Part shown: positions 1-11,337 of the stretch, piece by piece
Position numbering within the stretch: the stretch's first letter is position 1
Layout of the letters: each line of letters starts with the position of its first letter
Assembly (NCBI GenBank): GCA_905250075.1
Contig: CAJNOP010000001.1
Coordinates: 4,312,514 to 4,376,513 of the forward strand
Source: Rotaria sp. Silwood1
Lineage: Eukaryota; Rotifera; Eurotatoria; Philodinida; Philodinidae
Direction of reading: 5' to 3'
Length of the DNA: 64,000 nt
Position numbers and translations under genes: made by a program
The notes under the pieces: model-generated
The model's input: the letters and a program-made list of their open reading frames with translations, nothing else
Told to the model about the DNA's origin: nothing
Databases searched by the model: none

Positions 1-304
1 ACATATTTTTGATTTTCTAAGATCCAGCTAATATTGAAATGGCACAAGATTTTTGATCAAATAATCATCCATCAAAATATTTAACATTAGTTCGTCTTCC
101 ATTTCAATTCTTTTTCATTTGGTGGGCATATCAATATACAAAATCGATTCAACATTCTAAAGTACATTAGCAACAGAAAAACATGATTTTTGATTTTCTT
201 TTTAACATTAATTTCAATTGATTTCACTTCTTTTCTAAACCTGTATTTGTTATGGTTATGAATGAATGAATTTGTTGATTTTGATTTTATTTTAGATAAA
301 ATAA

Positions 305-2788
305 ATGTTTGTGTATTTTGTATTTGTTAATTTATGTTTATTCTCAATAAATTTTGCAGACGATCCCAATCGATTACCGACGAAATGTGAAGGTATTTTG
401 AAAATATTAACGTAATCATATGTTTTCAAACATACCCGTATAATGAATAGTAGTATCCTGCAACCAGATCTGGTTCTTGATATGATCCCACATCCAGATT
501 TGACCCAACAATTAATGAGATTTCGATGTTTTCAATTTTTTTACTTTTTCAAACTGCTAATTTATATAAAAGCATAGGAATGAAAATTAATTCAATCTTG
601 ATTGCGTAATTTACTATACTTGAGAACAAATTAGCGATATTGTTTTGCTAAAAGAACAAGTAACGTTCAGTGTTTTATCCAGAGGGGTACTCAGGGGGGC
701 CGCGCTCCCCCGAAAATCGAGTTCGCCCCCCCTGAAACTTGTGATCATCGTGCTATGAACACGTGGCTTGCCCCCCCGAAAATAATTTTTCGCCCCCCCC
801 GAAATTCCAAATCGCCCCTCCGGAAAAAAAATCCTGGATAAAACACTGGTAACGTTCATCGACATTCAATGTCGATTCTCTTGGCCCTAGACTGACGGAA
901 TAATGATCAAGATGTTCTTCTATTTAAAAAAAATCAATTCTATATAATGATGCGTTTCGGAGAAATTTTTAATATTTGTAACATGTCCAATATTACATAC
1001 TACCGGTATATTCAAATAGTTCACACAAAATATTGAAACACACTAATATATATGATAAAATTCATGCTTTAATTAATTATAACGACAAAAACAGGGTGAA
1101 TTATGTCCAAGTAATGGCCATTTCTAATACGAGCATGGTCAATTGTGACACAGAAATGCTCATTTGAGCCATAAGAATGGTCAACTGTGCCATAGAAACA
1201 GTTGGTTGTGTCATGAAAACGGTGAATTAGGCCACACCAAAAGTCAATTGTATAATGAAAGTGACCAATTGTGTCAAATACATGATCATTTGTGCCACGA
1301 CTACGTTACATTGTACCACAAAAATGGTTACTTGTACCATCACTATGGTACTTTGCACCATGAAAATGGTCACTTGTACCATCACTATGGCACTTTGTAC
1401 CATGAAAATGGTCACTTGTACCATGATTATGGTACTTTGTACCACAAAAATGGTCATTTGTACCAAGTGTTACAGACAGACAGACAGACACAGGTGAATT
1501 TCCGTTTCTAGACCCTAGCCTTTCAGTCTAGGGAATTTGTTTTTAATAAAAACTCATCTACAGATGATGATAAACCAATTGACGAAGTAACTATATACAT
1601 CGAGAGGACAATGAATTATCCAAAAATTCAACATGTATACATTGCGTACCATTTCAACATCATTGACAACAAGCAAAACCATAAGTGGCGAAATTAATCG
1701 GGTTTTAGAAGCAAAAAGACATCAAATGAATTCTGAATCATTTGTGTTTTTGTAGAATTTGAGATGATCTCTTGTCGTTGTTGCAGTTTAGGAAAGAAAC
1801 TAAATAGTATACTTTTTCATGTAAAAATAAAAACTTGAAAATCGTACTATAACTGTGAAAGTGTTTCTCAAATGTCGATGCGCTCCGATCGAATATCGAG
1901 TACAGCTACTCAGATCCTGTTCAAATCCGTGTTTAACTATGATCACATCCGATTGCGAAAAGTTGACGATTAATTTACTCAAACTAATTTATTCATGTCC
2001 ACGTAATACATCAAATATAACGTTCTTTATATTTAGTATGTAAATTGCTTGCTCAAGAATTAACCGAAAACTTCCAAGAACATAATAGTCCGAGTGTTAT
2101 TGAAACTAGTTATTCACTTGATGCTAAACAACCCAAAAGGACTAAATATAGTGATTCGTATGTATCCTATTTAATTTCTTTATGTTGTTTATTTCATATT
2201 TCTATTTGTAGAGAAACACGTTTAATTGAAACGCTTGAAAATGTCTGTGAGCGATTTCTCCAATATAATGTTCACGCTGAACGTCCTGGCTCATTACGTT
2301 ATGCTCGTGGTCGATCACAAACAATGGAAACTTTATGGAACTTACGGTCAGTTTGATTTTTATATTTACTAATTTCTCTTATTGAAATTAATAATTTTCT
2401 TTTGTTTTTTTGTTGTTTTTAGAAATAAAGGTGTGAAAGTTGTTCTTGATGTTCCTGATACAATGTGGGATGCACCATCAGCTGAAATAACTCAATTAAA
2501 AAAATATGTTCGTCAACTCCTATATATGAAGTTTTTTAAATTTAATTATCGTTTTTACTTTCTTTTTTGTTTTAGTGCGAAGAAATGGTTGAGGAACAAG
2601 AAGAAAATATTGAACAATGGTATTTTAATAAAAAAGTGCGAAATGAAATGCCACTTGAAAAATATCTTTGTGAAGATCGAGTATTAAAAAATCGAGATTC
2701 ATCTTGTCTTCGAGAAGTATATACACCATCTAATGAAGAAAACACGCATACGCAATCAAAAGGTGATACTGAAAAGATTGATTTATGA
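305..2788 (+). CDS. Canopy family (CNPY3/4-like) ER protein, 5 exons
   Basis: Spliced model 305-392, 2037-2157, 2212-2346, 2423-2507, 2576-2788 gives 213 aa with all phases matching. The start is the ATG at 305: it opens a hydrophobic signal peptide (MFVYFVFVNLCLFSINFA) followed by DDPNRLPTKCEVCK. The family's six saposin-type cysteines are present (CEVC, VCER, KYCEE, LCED, SCLRE), as are ETRLIE, HAERPGSLRYARGRSQT and LKKYCEEMVEE, which match CNPY3/4 best. Known members are ER-luminal folding cofactors; CNPY3 (PRAT4A) assists Toll-like receptor maturation, so a client-chaperone role is inferred here. The tail is hydrophilic and ends EKIDL, which only loosely resembles a KDEL retrieval signal. 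Intron 1 (393-2036) is 1.6 kb and full of repeats; the other introns are 54-76 bp. A poly(A) signal AATAAA lies at 2875-2880. The family call is firm; the CNPY3 versus CNPY4 choice is open. Confidence 0.88.
668..848. mobile_element. hAT-type MITE with 15-bp TIRs and 8-bp target duplication
   Basis: A 181-bp element lies in canopy intron 1. Its perfect 15-bp terminal inverted repeats are CAGTGTTTTATCCAG at 668-682 and its reverse complement at 834-848. The 8-bp direct repeat GTAACGTT flanks it at 660-667 and 849-856. An 8-bp target-site duplication together with a CAGTG terminus is characteristic of the hAT superfamily. The interior is far more G+C-rich than the surroundings, with several runs of C followed by GAAA. 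It has no transposase capacity, so it is a non-autonomous copy; the perfect duplication suggests a recent insertion. An 83-codon minus-strand reading frame across it (614-865) is incidental. Confidence 0.85.
1101..1473 (+). repeat. 21-bp minisatellite (about 18 units) in canopy intron 1
   Basis: About 17.8 head-to-tail units of 21 bp run from 1101 to 1473. The core of a late unit is TTGTACCATGAAAATGGTCA. Divergence rises toward the left edge, and the last eight units (1311-1473) are most alike and partly alternate between two variants, giving a 42-bp higher-order period. The unit length is a multiple of three, so an open frame (1164-1511) reads as heptads of the form LYHENGH; it lacks an ATG and lies in an intron, so I do not treat it as a gene. 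The array passes into a CAGA run (1474-1491) and then the hairpin end listed separately. Confidence 0.85.
1474..1534 (+). mobile_element. Terminal hairpin end of the minisatellite-bearing element
   Basis: After the minisatellite comes a CAGA repeat, then CAGGTGAATTTCC, then TCTAGACCCTAGCC and a short hairpin (CCCTAG, 9-nt loop, CTAGGG). The same order of parts, with sequence similarity, occurs on the minus strand at 38299-38430, so this is the end of a dispersed element. The 11-mer TCAGTCTAGGG at 1523-1533 has its inverse at 885-895, just after the hAT element, and the full copy may span 885-1533. A hairpin near one end would fit a Helitron-like 3' end, but no clean CTRR terminus was found, so the class is undecided. 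Confidence 0.55.
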
Positions 2789-2907
2789 AAAAAAGTAGTC
2801 AGTTTTCCTATATCTAATCGTTAAATGTATACTTTTTTGTTATATTAAAAGTCACTTTATGATGTTGATAAATGAATAAAATTTGGTACGTATTGATTAT
2901 TGTTACA

Positions 2908-3960
2908 TATCGTTCAATACAGAATTGAATAGACTACAATATGAACTAATTATATTATTGGCAATCGCTTTGTGATATAGCCGTTTAATCAAGATACTGC
3001 GAGAAAAGGAAACTTTCTAGGCTGAAAAAAAAACACTGTATTTCGAGTTTTTCGATTCTATACTGGAATCAAGAAGAAATATCACATGTGTAGTTTTGCA
3101 GATCAAGTTGAGCTCTATCAATTAGTATATGATTCAACTAGAAAGATGAAACTATGTGAAGGAAATAAGACAGAAATTTGATATGAGGCTATACATAAAA
3201 TAACTAAAATATTGTGTCATCGATCTATATTCAAGTCTGATTATCTCAGCTTTCGAACATTTTTAAAACAATGCTAAATATATGATTCGATGCAGAATTA
3301 AATGGACTACCAAATGAAAAAAAAAGAAGTTTTTCTGGTAATCGTTCTTATGATCAAGATATATGGACAAAATACTGAAAAACGGAGAAAATTTTCTATG
3401 CTGAAAAATACTGTATTTTGATATTTTCGCTTCTATATTGGGGTTAGAAAAACATGTCATATATAGAGTTTTGTAGAACAAGTTAAAATCTATCTATTGG
3501 TATATAAATCAATTGGAAATATAAAATATTGTCTAGAAAAAAAAATTACAAATATGACTACGATCTGGCACTCAGAATAGGTAAAATATGGTGTCAGCGT
3601 GTCGATATTCACGTCGTACAATCTCACTGCTTGTACATTTTGAAACAATATCTAATATACGATTCGATGCAGAACTGAATGGGCTACAAAATGAAATAAT
3701 TTTTTCTTTTGATAATCAATTTCTCTCTTAGATATCAGACGAAAATACTGATAAAATGACTAAATTTCATATGCTAAAAAAACACTGTTTGTAGACTTTT
3801 CGATTCTAAATTGAGATCATAGAGAAATGCCATATTTACAGTTTTATAGAGCAGGTCAAGCTCTATCGATTGGTATATGACTGAATTTGAATAGTGAAAA
3901 ATTTGCGATCAAAGCATTTCACAAAGATACAGGTCAATTTTTCACACCTTTTTGAGCTAT
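2908..3960. repeat. Degenerate tandem repeat, period about 375 bp, three units
   Basis: Three diverged head-to-tail copies start near 2908, 3281 and 3657. Each opens with a variant of GATTCGATGCAGAA-TGAATGG-CTAC. About 130 bp later each carries a variant of ACTGTATTT followed by TTTTCGATTCTA. Each then has AGTTTTGTAGA-CAAGTT--A-CTCTATCGATTGGTATATGA. A shorter, more decayed piece with the same TTTTCGATTC and GTCAAG blocks may continue to about 4110. No reading frame is conserved. It could be a satellite-like array or the remains of nested insertions. Confidence 0.7.
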
Positions 3961-4109
3961 TTTTAAGTATGTCGACAGTCGAAAAACTGTAGCAAACCAG
4001 AGGTAAATCTTTAGATTGTAATATTTTCGATTCAATTATGGTAGATAAGGTCAGAAATTCCTAGGGGAGTCAAGTCCAAAATCTATTGATCCACATGTTT
4101 TCCGATATT

Positions 4110-7100
4110 CAAAAATGTTTGATGTTTTCGTGGAACGTGTCTTAAGAGTATTTTTGAAATAAAAGGTACAAAATCATTCATACTCATCAGTTTACAGAAT
4201 TATTAATGTTTGAAACATTGATTACGATAGCAATTTCTAGCATATGATGGGTTTAAGAGGCATATACTTGAGAAGAATCAATTATTCAAAATCGGTTATG
4301 TTTTGTTTCTATTGATTTTTTTTTTGGCACTAGATTTAGTATGTTTTTATCTTCTTGAGTAGAATGTAGGGCAGATCTATTAAAGTTTGAAAGATTTGAT
4401 GGATGTAAACAAGTCATTGATGGTTTTTCTGATATTTTCTACTATCAACTATGCAAATATATATATGTATTGCCGTCTATGACAACACAAAACAAGTAAG
4501 AATCAATTTATAGCAGACATTCTAAGTTCCTGTTGTTTTTTGATTTTTAAGAAATTGTGGATGACTTGTTCGATACCAATATAAATGATGGAACACACAT
4601 ATATCGCAGCTGATCTGTTCAAAAACTTGTCATCTGTAGCACTTTAAAGATATAATATTTTAAGCTGTAATAGAAAAAAAAGTTTTCTTATCTGTAGCTG
4701 TTGTTACGGATAACATTGCATAGATTTGAAAAGGAACTAATATTCAAGCTGAAGGTACCATTGCATCGAATATGATCTGAAATATGAATTACGTAGTTTT
4801 TTTAACTGACTGTAATGCATAGTAATAGTCGATTGAACAAGCACAAATGAGTATTGGGCTATTTCAATGTTAAACTCTACAGTCAATGATCAGCTTCATG
4901 ATAGAAATAAAAGTCGTATTGCTCATTTCAGAATATAAGTACTATGAACTTGGAAGTAGTGAAAAATGTATACCATTTGTTTCTATAAATCTAATAGAAG
5001 AACAATGATATTTAGGTTATAGAATGCAAATTTCAAAGTAGGAGGTAGTCATTACCTCCGTTCGCCTCTGAACACGCCACTCTTATAGTTAATTTTTTTT
5101 TATTTATTGAATTGTCCTATTTCCGTTTTGTTTTATTATAAACTCAATGCTCTATCACACTTTTATTTTTTTTTCTTGGTGTTCACATGCGTTTTATTGT
5201 TTTTAATTAATAATAGTCGTTAATACGTAATCTTTTGTTGATTCTAGCCAGACTTTTTGCTGAGAAATGAATATATCTTCGTTGATGTTTTATGTCAAAG
5301 GCTTGTATCGATCGAATGATATCAAAAAGCAATTTCTCGTTATTGATAATATTCGAGTAATTTGTCTGAATAGTGAGAAAATCATCTGTGTTTTTTCTAA
5401 TAAAATTATTCAAATATTACATAAGAAAAGACAAATTTATATGAAAATTTCAGGAAATTTGAAGCTATGAAATCATATATTATGTTTTAGTAGCATCTAT
5501 GGTTGTAGACTGCCCATAACAGAGTCAACTACACAGTACATATGTTTGAAAAGTTCATTTTGAATAGATAGACACGTGGAAACATATGAGAGATACGAAG
5601 TCTAAATGACAGTGTTCAACTGTCATGAATAGCTAAGAGATAAGAAGCAGAGTTTAAGACTTCTAAATTTATATGAACTCTCGTTGATTTCACGAATGAG
5701 TTCTAATAAAGAATAATACAACGGTTGCTGTCAAGACGTTATCCTAACTTTTTCAATATCTGTTCGATATTTAATAGTAAAATCTAGTCAAGATCTGGAA
5801 AATTTATTTTCAAATACCGTTCGACACAATTGAAACTATGTAAGTTTTACTTCAATGAGTATTTCTTATTTAGAACAATTATCATCTAAGATTTTCCTTC
5901 TATTATAAAAGATCCTATGTATTTGAAGATCTCTGCATAATATAAGGCTTCGCAAAGGAGCAATTCCTTAGATATAATAGAAAGCTTTTCCTTAGTTATT
6001 TAATTTGTTCAGAAATTTTAAATTTAATCAATTATTTCATCATAAATAGGGCTACATTCGTATTCTTAACTGCAAGTTCAGGAATACTGAAGCTAAAATA
6101 ATTTCTACATATTTTTAATCTTGATCAATCCTTCCAAATTATGAGTTTTCTGAGAAACATTTAAAACTACAAGTAACTAAAACAGAGAAATCAAATTGAA
6201 ACATTTCCCCGTGTAACATTTCTCTATGTCAACATAAAAGGAAACTATTGTCATCTTTCATTACTGATGAAACACTTTTCATATGTATTTATGAAATCAT
6301 GTCTTTTTAATGATTATTTATCATTACTTTATTCGTGTTAATAAAGGAGACATATTTCTATCATATTGAATTTGGTTTAAATAACCACGACATAAATGCT
6401 TTTTCTAAACTAGAGAATGGAATGATCTTCTTACATTTAGATCTCATTTTTTCTTGTTTTGCATATCTATATATTAATCTAAGCTGCATCAAGTAAGTCA
6501 AGAATAGAATCAAACAATACGCATTTCTGCTTGAAATATTCATCATAATTTCTGTAATATTTGATCAATCTTTGATAACTTTTATACACGAAGAGAAAAT
6601 TCTGAATTTTGATCCTTCAAGATTCATCATATCTACTGCTGTTTTCTCTTTTCTAATGTTGTTTACATTATATTAATACGGCTTTTATTACTTCAAGAAA
6701 AAACCATATCTACATATAACACTGTAAACTATGACTTTTTAACATAACATATGAAGGAAACTCGTTTATGATTATTGTTAAAATGAAAAACACCTATGTA
6801 TTTGATTACTAACACATAGTAATTCAACCGAGTATACGTGTCGACTCATTATTTTTTATTAAGTATACTTTTTCAGAAAAATAGATTTAAAATAATAAAT
6901 ATCAAAGTGTATTCTAGACTATTCTAATTTGTCAACTATGCTTTTTTATTTAACCAGTATGCCCACATATATTTTCTCTATCAAAAAAAAAAATTTTTTT
7001 TTAAATTATAATTTTCTATTTAAACGTACGAACAATAACAAAAGAAGACTGAAGACGCATATACACAACTGGAAAAAGTATTTTCACACATTAGACATAA

Positions 7101-7404
7101 TAAAAAAAATTAACGATAAAATAAATATTCTTTTTTTCCTACTACAAAAAAAGAATAGAGTATAAGAGAAAAAAATATTTCTTCTTCTAATGACAGAAAG
7201 AAAATTTAAAATAAGAAGTTACTGTCTAAAAACACGACATTTATTTTCTTTTTTCTTGCTTCTTGACAACCTCCTAGGAAGATTGTTTATCATAGAATTC
7301 ATTGTACTAGTCTCGACGGCAAATATTAGTTTTATTAATAATTGACATATACTTTGGTTGTATATTCTTCGATTTCAAAATTATCATTTTCTTTTTTCAT
7401 CACA
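4110..7404. other. Intergenic stretch, no convincing gene apart from one weak exon
   Basis: This A+T-rich DNA between the tandem repeat and the ankyrin gene holds no open frame with recognisable domains. Long A and T runs are common at 6950-7200. The only stretch that looks possibly coding is listed separately at 5207-5390. The last 150 bp should contain the promoter of the ankyrin gene, but I see no clear TATA or initiator element. Confidence 0.5.
5207..5390 (-). other. Possible terminal exon of an unidentified minus-strand gene
   Basis: On the minus strand, acceptor-like sequence (TTTTATTAG, then CACAG) precedes an open stretch ending at TAA (5207-5209). It reads NEKLLFDIIRSIQAFDIK and then SAKSLARINKRLRIN, an amphipathic, lysine- and arginine-rich composition more like protein than its neighbourhood. 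A poly(A)-type AATAAAA is not positioned on the correct strand, and I could not find a preceding exon. I recognise no family. It may be chance. Confidence 0.2.
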
Positions 7405-10400
7405 ATGTCTGGAACAAGTGACCCGTTTTGTAATAATCGTCTTTACCAATTACTCACTCAACGATCAATTTATTCAAAAGATGTTTTACAAGAACTGAAT
7501 TCAATACTTCATGAACAACCAGAATTAGCTAGATTATGTCATCCAATTGAAGGCTCTTATTTTCATATTATTTGTCGAAATTCCAGTGAACAAGAAAAGT
7601 AAATTAGAATTAAATGACCAGAAATTTTGTCGCGAACATGTGGATGTGAGTGTCAATGTGAGTGTGGCTCTTTTGTATATCCTCTCAGACATCCTCAATC
7701 ACACACTCACATCCTACTCAGAAAACAACAAAACTCGCTACTTTCATCATAAAAGGTACTTGAAGACAATTGAAAGGGCCAACTTTAAGTCTAAAAAAAT
7801 GTTCAAAATCCTTTCTCATAATATTTGTGACACACATCACTCATAGAAAAAAAAAGTACTATTTACCCACAAAACTCGTCAAAATACTGTAGAAAAAAAT
7901 TACACTTTTTCAAAATAGAAAACTAACCTTTTAAGTATCTTCGGGAATTTTTATGATGACAATAGCTAATTTTAGTATTTTCTGAGTGAACGTGAATACG
8001 CTCAAACGGGAGCCGCGAATATGGCGATCGTACACGTTTTTAGAAATTCTTTGCTTGCATATATGCGTGTTGGTGGGTCATGGACTAGGAGTGTCAATGA
8101 GCATATGTAAAAGATTCACACTTACACTGATAACCACATTTACGACAAATACTCCAATTTCTTTAGAGTTATTCATGAAAAAAATTAATCTGTGTTGTTT
8201 CTCTAATTTTAAAGTGTAGCTCATCGGATGATTTATGCCTTGAGTAATGCTGGCGCCAATCCGAATATTACTGATGGAAAAGGCAATACACCTTTACATG
8301 AAGTTCTTATTCGAGGTTTTGTTGATATTGGACTTGATCTTGTTCAGGTAAACATTTATAAATGAAATTGTTCAAACATTATTTTCATATGTATATTAAG
8401 GCTTTATTTCGTGTTGGAGTTGATCCACGTATTTTAAATAAACAAGAAAAAACAGCCGATGCTTATCTAGAAGATAATCCACAATTAATTGCATTATATA
8501 CTGGTTATGGAGAAGGAATTTGGGCAGCTATTGAAATGAATAATATTCAGGAAACGGAACGATTGATAAAAGGTGAATAGTCAAATTATTATTTGATAAT
8601 GACATAGTTTGTATTAGATAATAATTTTAAGTTCACATGCCCATTAAATATGATTATTTAATAAGATAATAAACCAGTGTTTTTCGTCTTATAGGGGAGA
8701 ATAGGAATCGAAAAGTATTAGGAACGTCGATTTCTCATTTGAAACTTGAAGTTTCACAAAAGCCTGTTTGGTAATATTTGAGAAAAGTTTTGAAATTTAT
8801 GATATCGATAGATACTGGAGTCTATCGCATCAAAGTTCAGACAAGTATATGGAATTTGAAGTATGTGTAAAATCGACAAGCTCAAGTACAAATATCTATG
8901 ACTACTAAAAAAACACAATAGATAATAAATAGAAGTCGAATAATACAAAATGAAATTTAAATAACTCATCACAATAAAAATCTCATAGACTATTTTGTTG
9001 CATTATCAATCTAAAATAAGATTGAAGCCTCTCAAATATCATGTCTATTAAACATTTTAGTTGCTTAACCGTTAATTATCAGCGACACAAACATGACACA
9101 GAATTCATTCGTATATTCATCCGAAGTTAGTATTGCTAAGAAAAAGAGCGATTAATTTCGAGTCATTTTTACCTAAACACATAATTCGTGACTGACAGGT
9201 TCACAGGAATCATTTTTAGAGAGGGAGCGCCACAGAGAAAGAGTTATTTTTGGTCTGTGAAAGCTACTCGGCTCGTATCCGCTGCGGATCCTCAAATCTT
9301 GTTTTTGGTAGGAATGGTAAATTATTGATTAAACTCTCTTTGAGAGAAGATCCGTGATGAAAAATAACTAGTGATGTAAACCGATAAACTGAATCATTGT
9401 TGTGTCTCATTTAAAAATTTTTATATTCTCTAGGTTTTATTAAAGTCGACTGTAAACATAATAATAATGAAACACTTTTGGAGAAAGCTCGTAATTTGAA
9501 TTGTACTCAAATAATTCGTAGTCTTGCTGATTATCAAGTAACTATTGAATTTATTCATTCAATACTTGCATGTGATTGGGAAAGAACATCGCTTATACAT
9601 CAATATGAAGGTCAATTTATAAAAATTAATACCTTAGATTCTATTCATGCATTTACATGGGCACGAACAGTAAACCGAACATATTCAAAACCAATACTTG
9701 AATTTTGCCTTGATACAAAATCATTAGAACCATTTGAAATTATATTTAATTCATCAATATTAAAATCTAAAATTGATGTTAATATATTATGTACTGATGG
9801 TTTACCATTTTATTTTCATATGTTTGATAATTATATTTCAAATGATATTCAACAATTTATTTTATCAAATGCAAATATAAATATAAAATCATCAAAAGGT
9901 GAAACATTTTTATTTCATCTTGTTCGTTTATATGATCAAAATGAAAATAAGGAATATTTAAATACATTTAATAATTTACTTAATAATCAACCATTACTTC
10001 TTTCACAACGTAATGAACAGGGACGCACAATTGTAGATGATGTTGAATTAACATCATCATTATCTTATTATAAATTACGAATATTTTATGATACAATTAA
10101 AAATGTAATTATTGATCAAATGAAAAATAGTATTATTATTGAACGTTTTGTATTAAATGGTTTTGGTTATCATTTATTATTATTTTTTAATGATGAAAAA
10201 ATACAATTAACAAAATTTGTAAATGATTTATTACGTTCATTAAAATTACGACAAGGTTTACCAGCTTTAATGTATGATTTAACACAAGCTATAGAAGATG
10301 ATGATTTAGTAAAAATACAAAATACTTTTAGAATTAAATCAAATATTTATTTTGCTAAAGATTGGTCTGGAAGAACATGTGCACATTTAGCAGTACTTTA

Positions 10401-11337
10401 TCAACGTCGACAAATTCTCAGGTAAGAAAAATTATCGTTGTTGTTCTTTTTGTCTATAAATTGATCTTTAATTATTGTAGTTTTATTTGTGAAAATTATA
10501 ATAATGTTATTAATCTAAGAGATAATCTTAATCGTACACCATTACATTATGCATGTATTATGAATGATGAAATAGCAATTAATATTCTTCAACAAGCACT
10601 TGCAAAAAAAGTAATAAAAAGCGAAAATTCTATTTTCGTAATATACATCATAACTTGCTTTTCAGATAGCTGATTGTCTAAATTTATTTCCTGATGATTA
10701 CAAAAATAATCGTGATCTATGTTGTGAAGAATTTTATGCACAAGGTTTTCCTAAAAATGAACTTCAAAAATGTTTACCAGGTTTATGTGATTATTTAAAA
10801 TTATCATTTTATTTTCCTTTAAAAAAAGCGATTGAAGAAAATTCAATTGATAATATTAAATTAATTAATAATGATATGAATACGATGGGTTTTTATCTTG
10901 AAGATTTTAATCCAAATTCATATGTAAATGATTGGTTACAAGGTCAACGTTATGTACCATTATTATTTCTTGCACTTGAACATCGTTCAATATCATCGAT
11001 TCAATGTTTAATTGAATTAGGTTTACCACCAATTGGTCGAATGTATATATCAAAATCAATAAATAATAATAATTCTCGATGTGTTTCATTTCGAACACGT
11101 GCTGAAGAACTTGAATGTTTTGATATTATTGGCATGATTAATGATTTAGAAGATGATAATGAATTAAAAAATATTTTTAAACAACATTTATCATCACGTA
11201 AAACAAGTCATAGTCAAACATCAATCAAATTAGAAGAACAATTAAAAAGAAAAAAATTATCTCAACAAGAATCGAATGTACATAAACATTATGTAGAATT
11301 TGACAATAATAAATCACAAACTTGTATTTTATTGTAA
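7405..11337 (+). CDS. Ankyrin-repeat protein with C-terminal CaaX box, 6 exons
   Basis: Exons 7405-7598, 8215-8347, 8401-8572, 9434-10421, 10481-10610, 10666-11337 give 762 aa; all phases join. The first ATG after the upstream A+T-rich DNA opens MSGTSDPFCNNRLYQLL. Ankyrin units are clear near residues 68-105 (GANPNITDGKGNTPLHEVL), continuing in the next exon (GVDPRILNKQEKTA), and again near 474-540 (DWSGRTCAHLAVL and NLRDNLNRTPLHYACIMND). The middle (about 180-470) is divergent, with no recognised domain. A lysine/glutamine-rich segment (residues about 705-735) precedes the end QTCILL. CILL fits a CaaX box with terminal Leu, the type usually geranylgeranylated, so membrane anchoring is inferred. 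Ankyrin repeats bind proteins; the partner is unknown. Introns 1 and 3 are 616 and 861 bp, the others 53-59 bp. AATAAA lies at 11350-11355. Confidence 0.85.
7642..7714. repeat. 12-bp inverted repeat in ankyrin-gene intron 1
   Basis: GGATGTGAGTGT at 7642-7653 and its exact reverse complement ACACTCACATCC at 7703-7714 are separated by 49 bp. GTGAGTGT also recurs at 7660-7667. Intron 1 is about ten times longer than the gene's short introns, so a small inserted element bounded by or containing this repeat is plausible. No target duplication was found. Confidence 0.5.

Noticed and set aside
614..865. 83-codon minus-strand frame rich in Gly, Phe and Arg
   Set aside because: It lies across the hAT MITE and its flanks, and the composition comes from the C-runs of the element; it is inside an intron.
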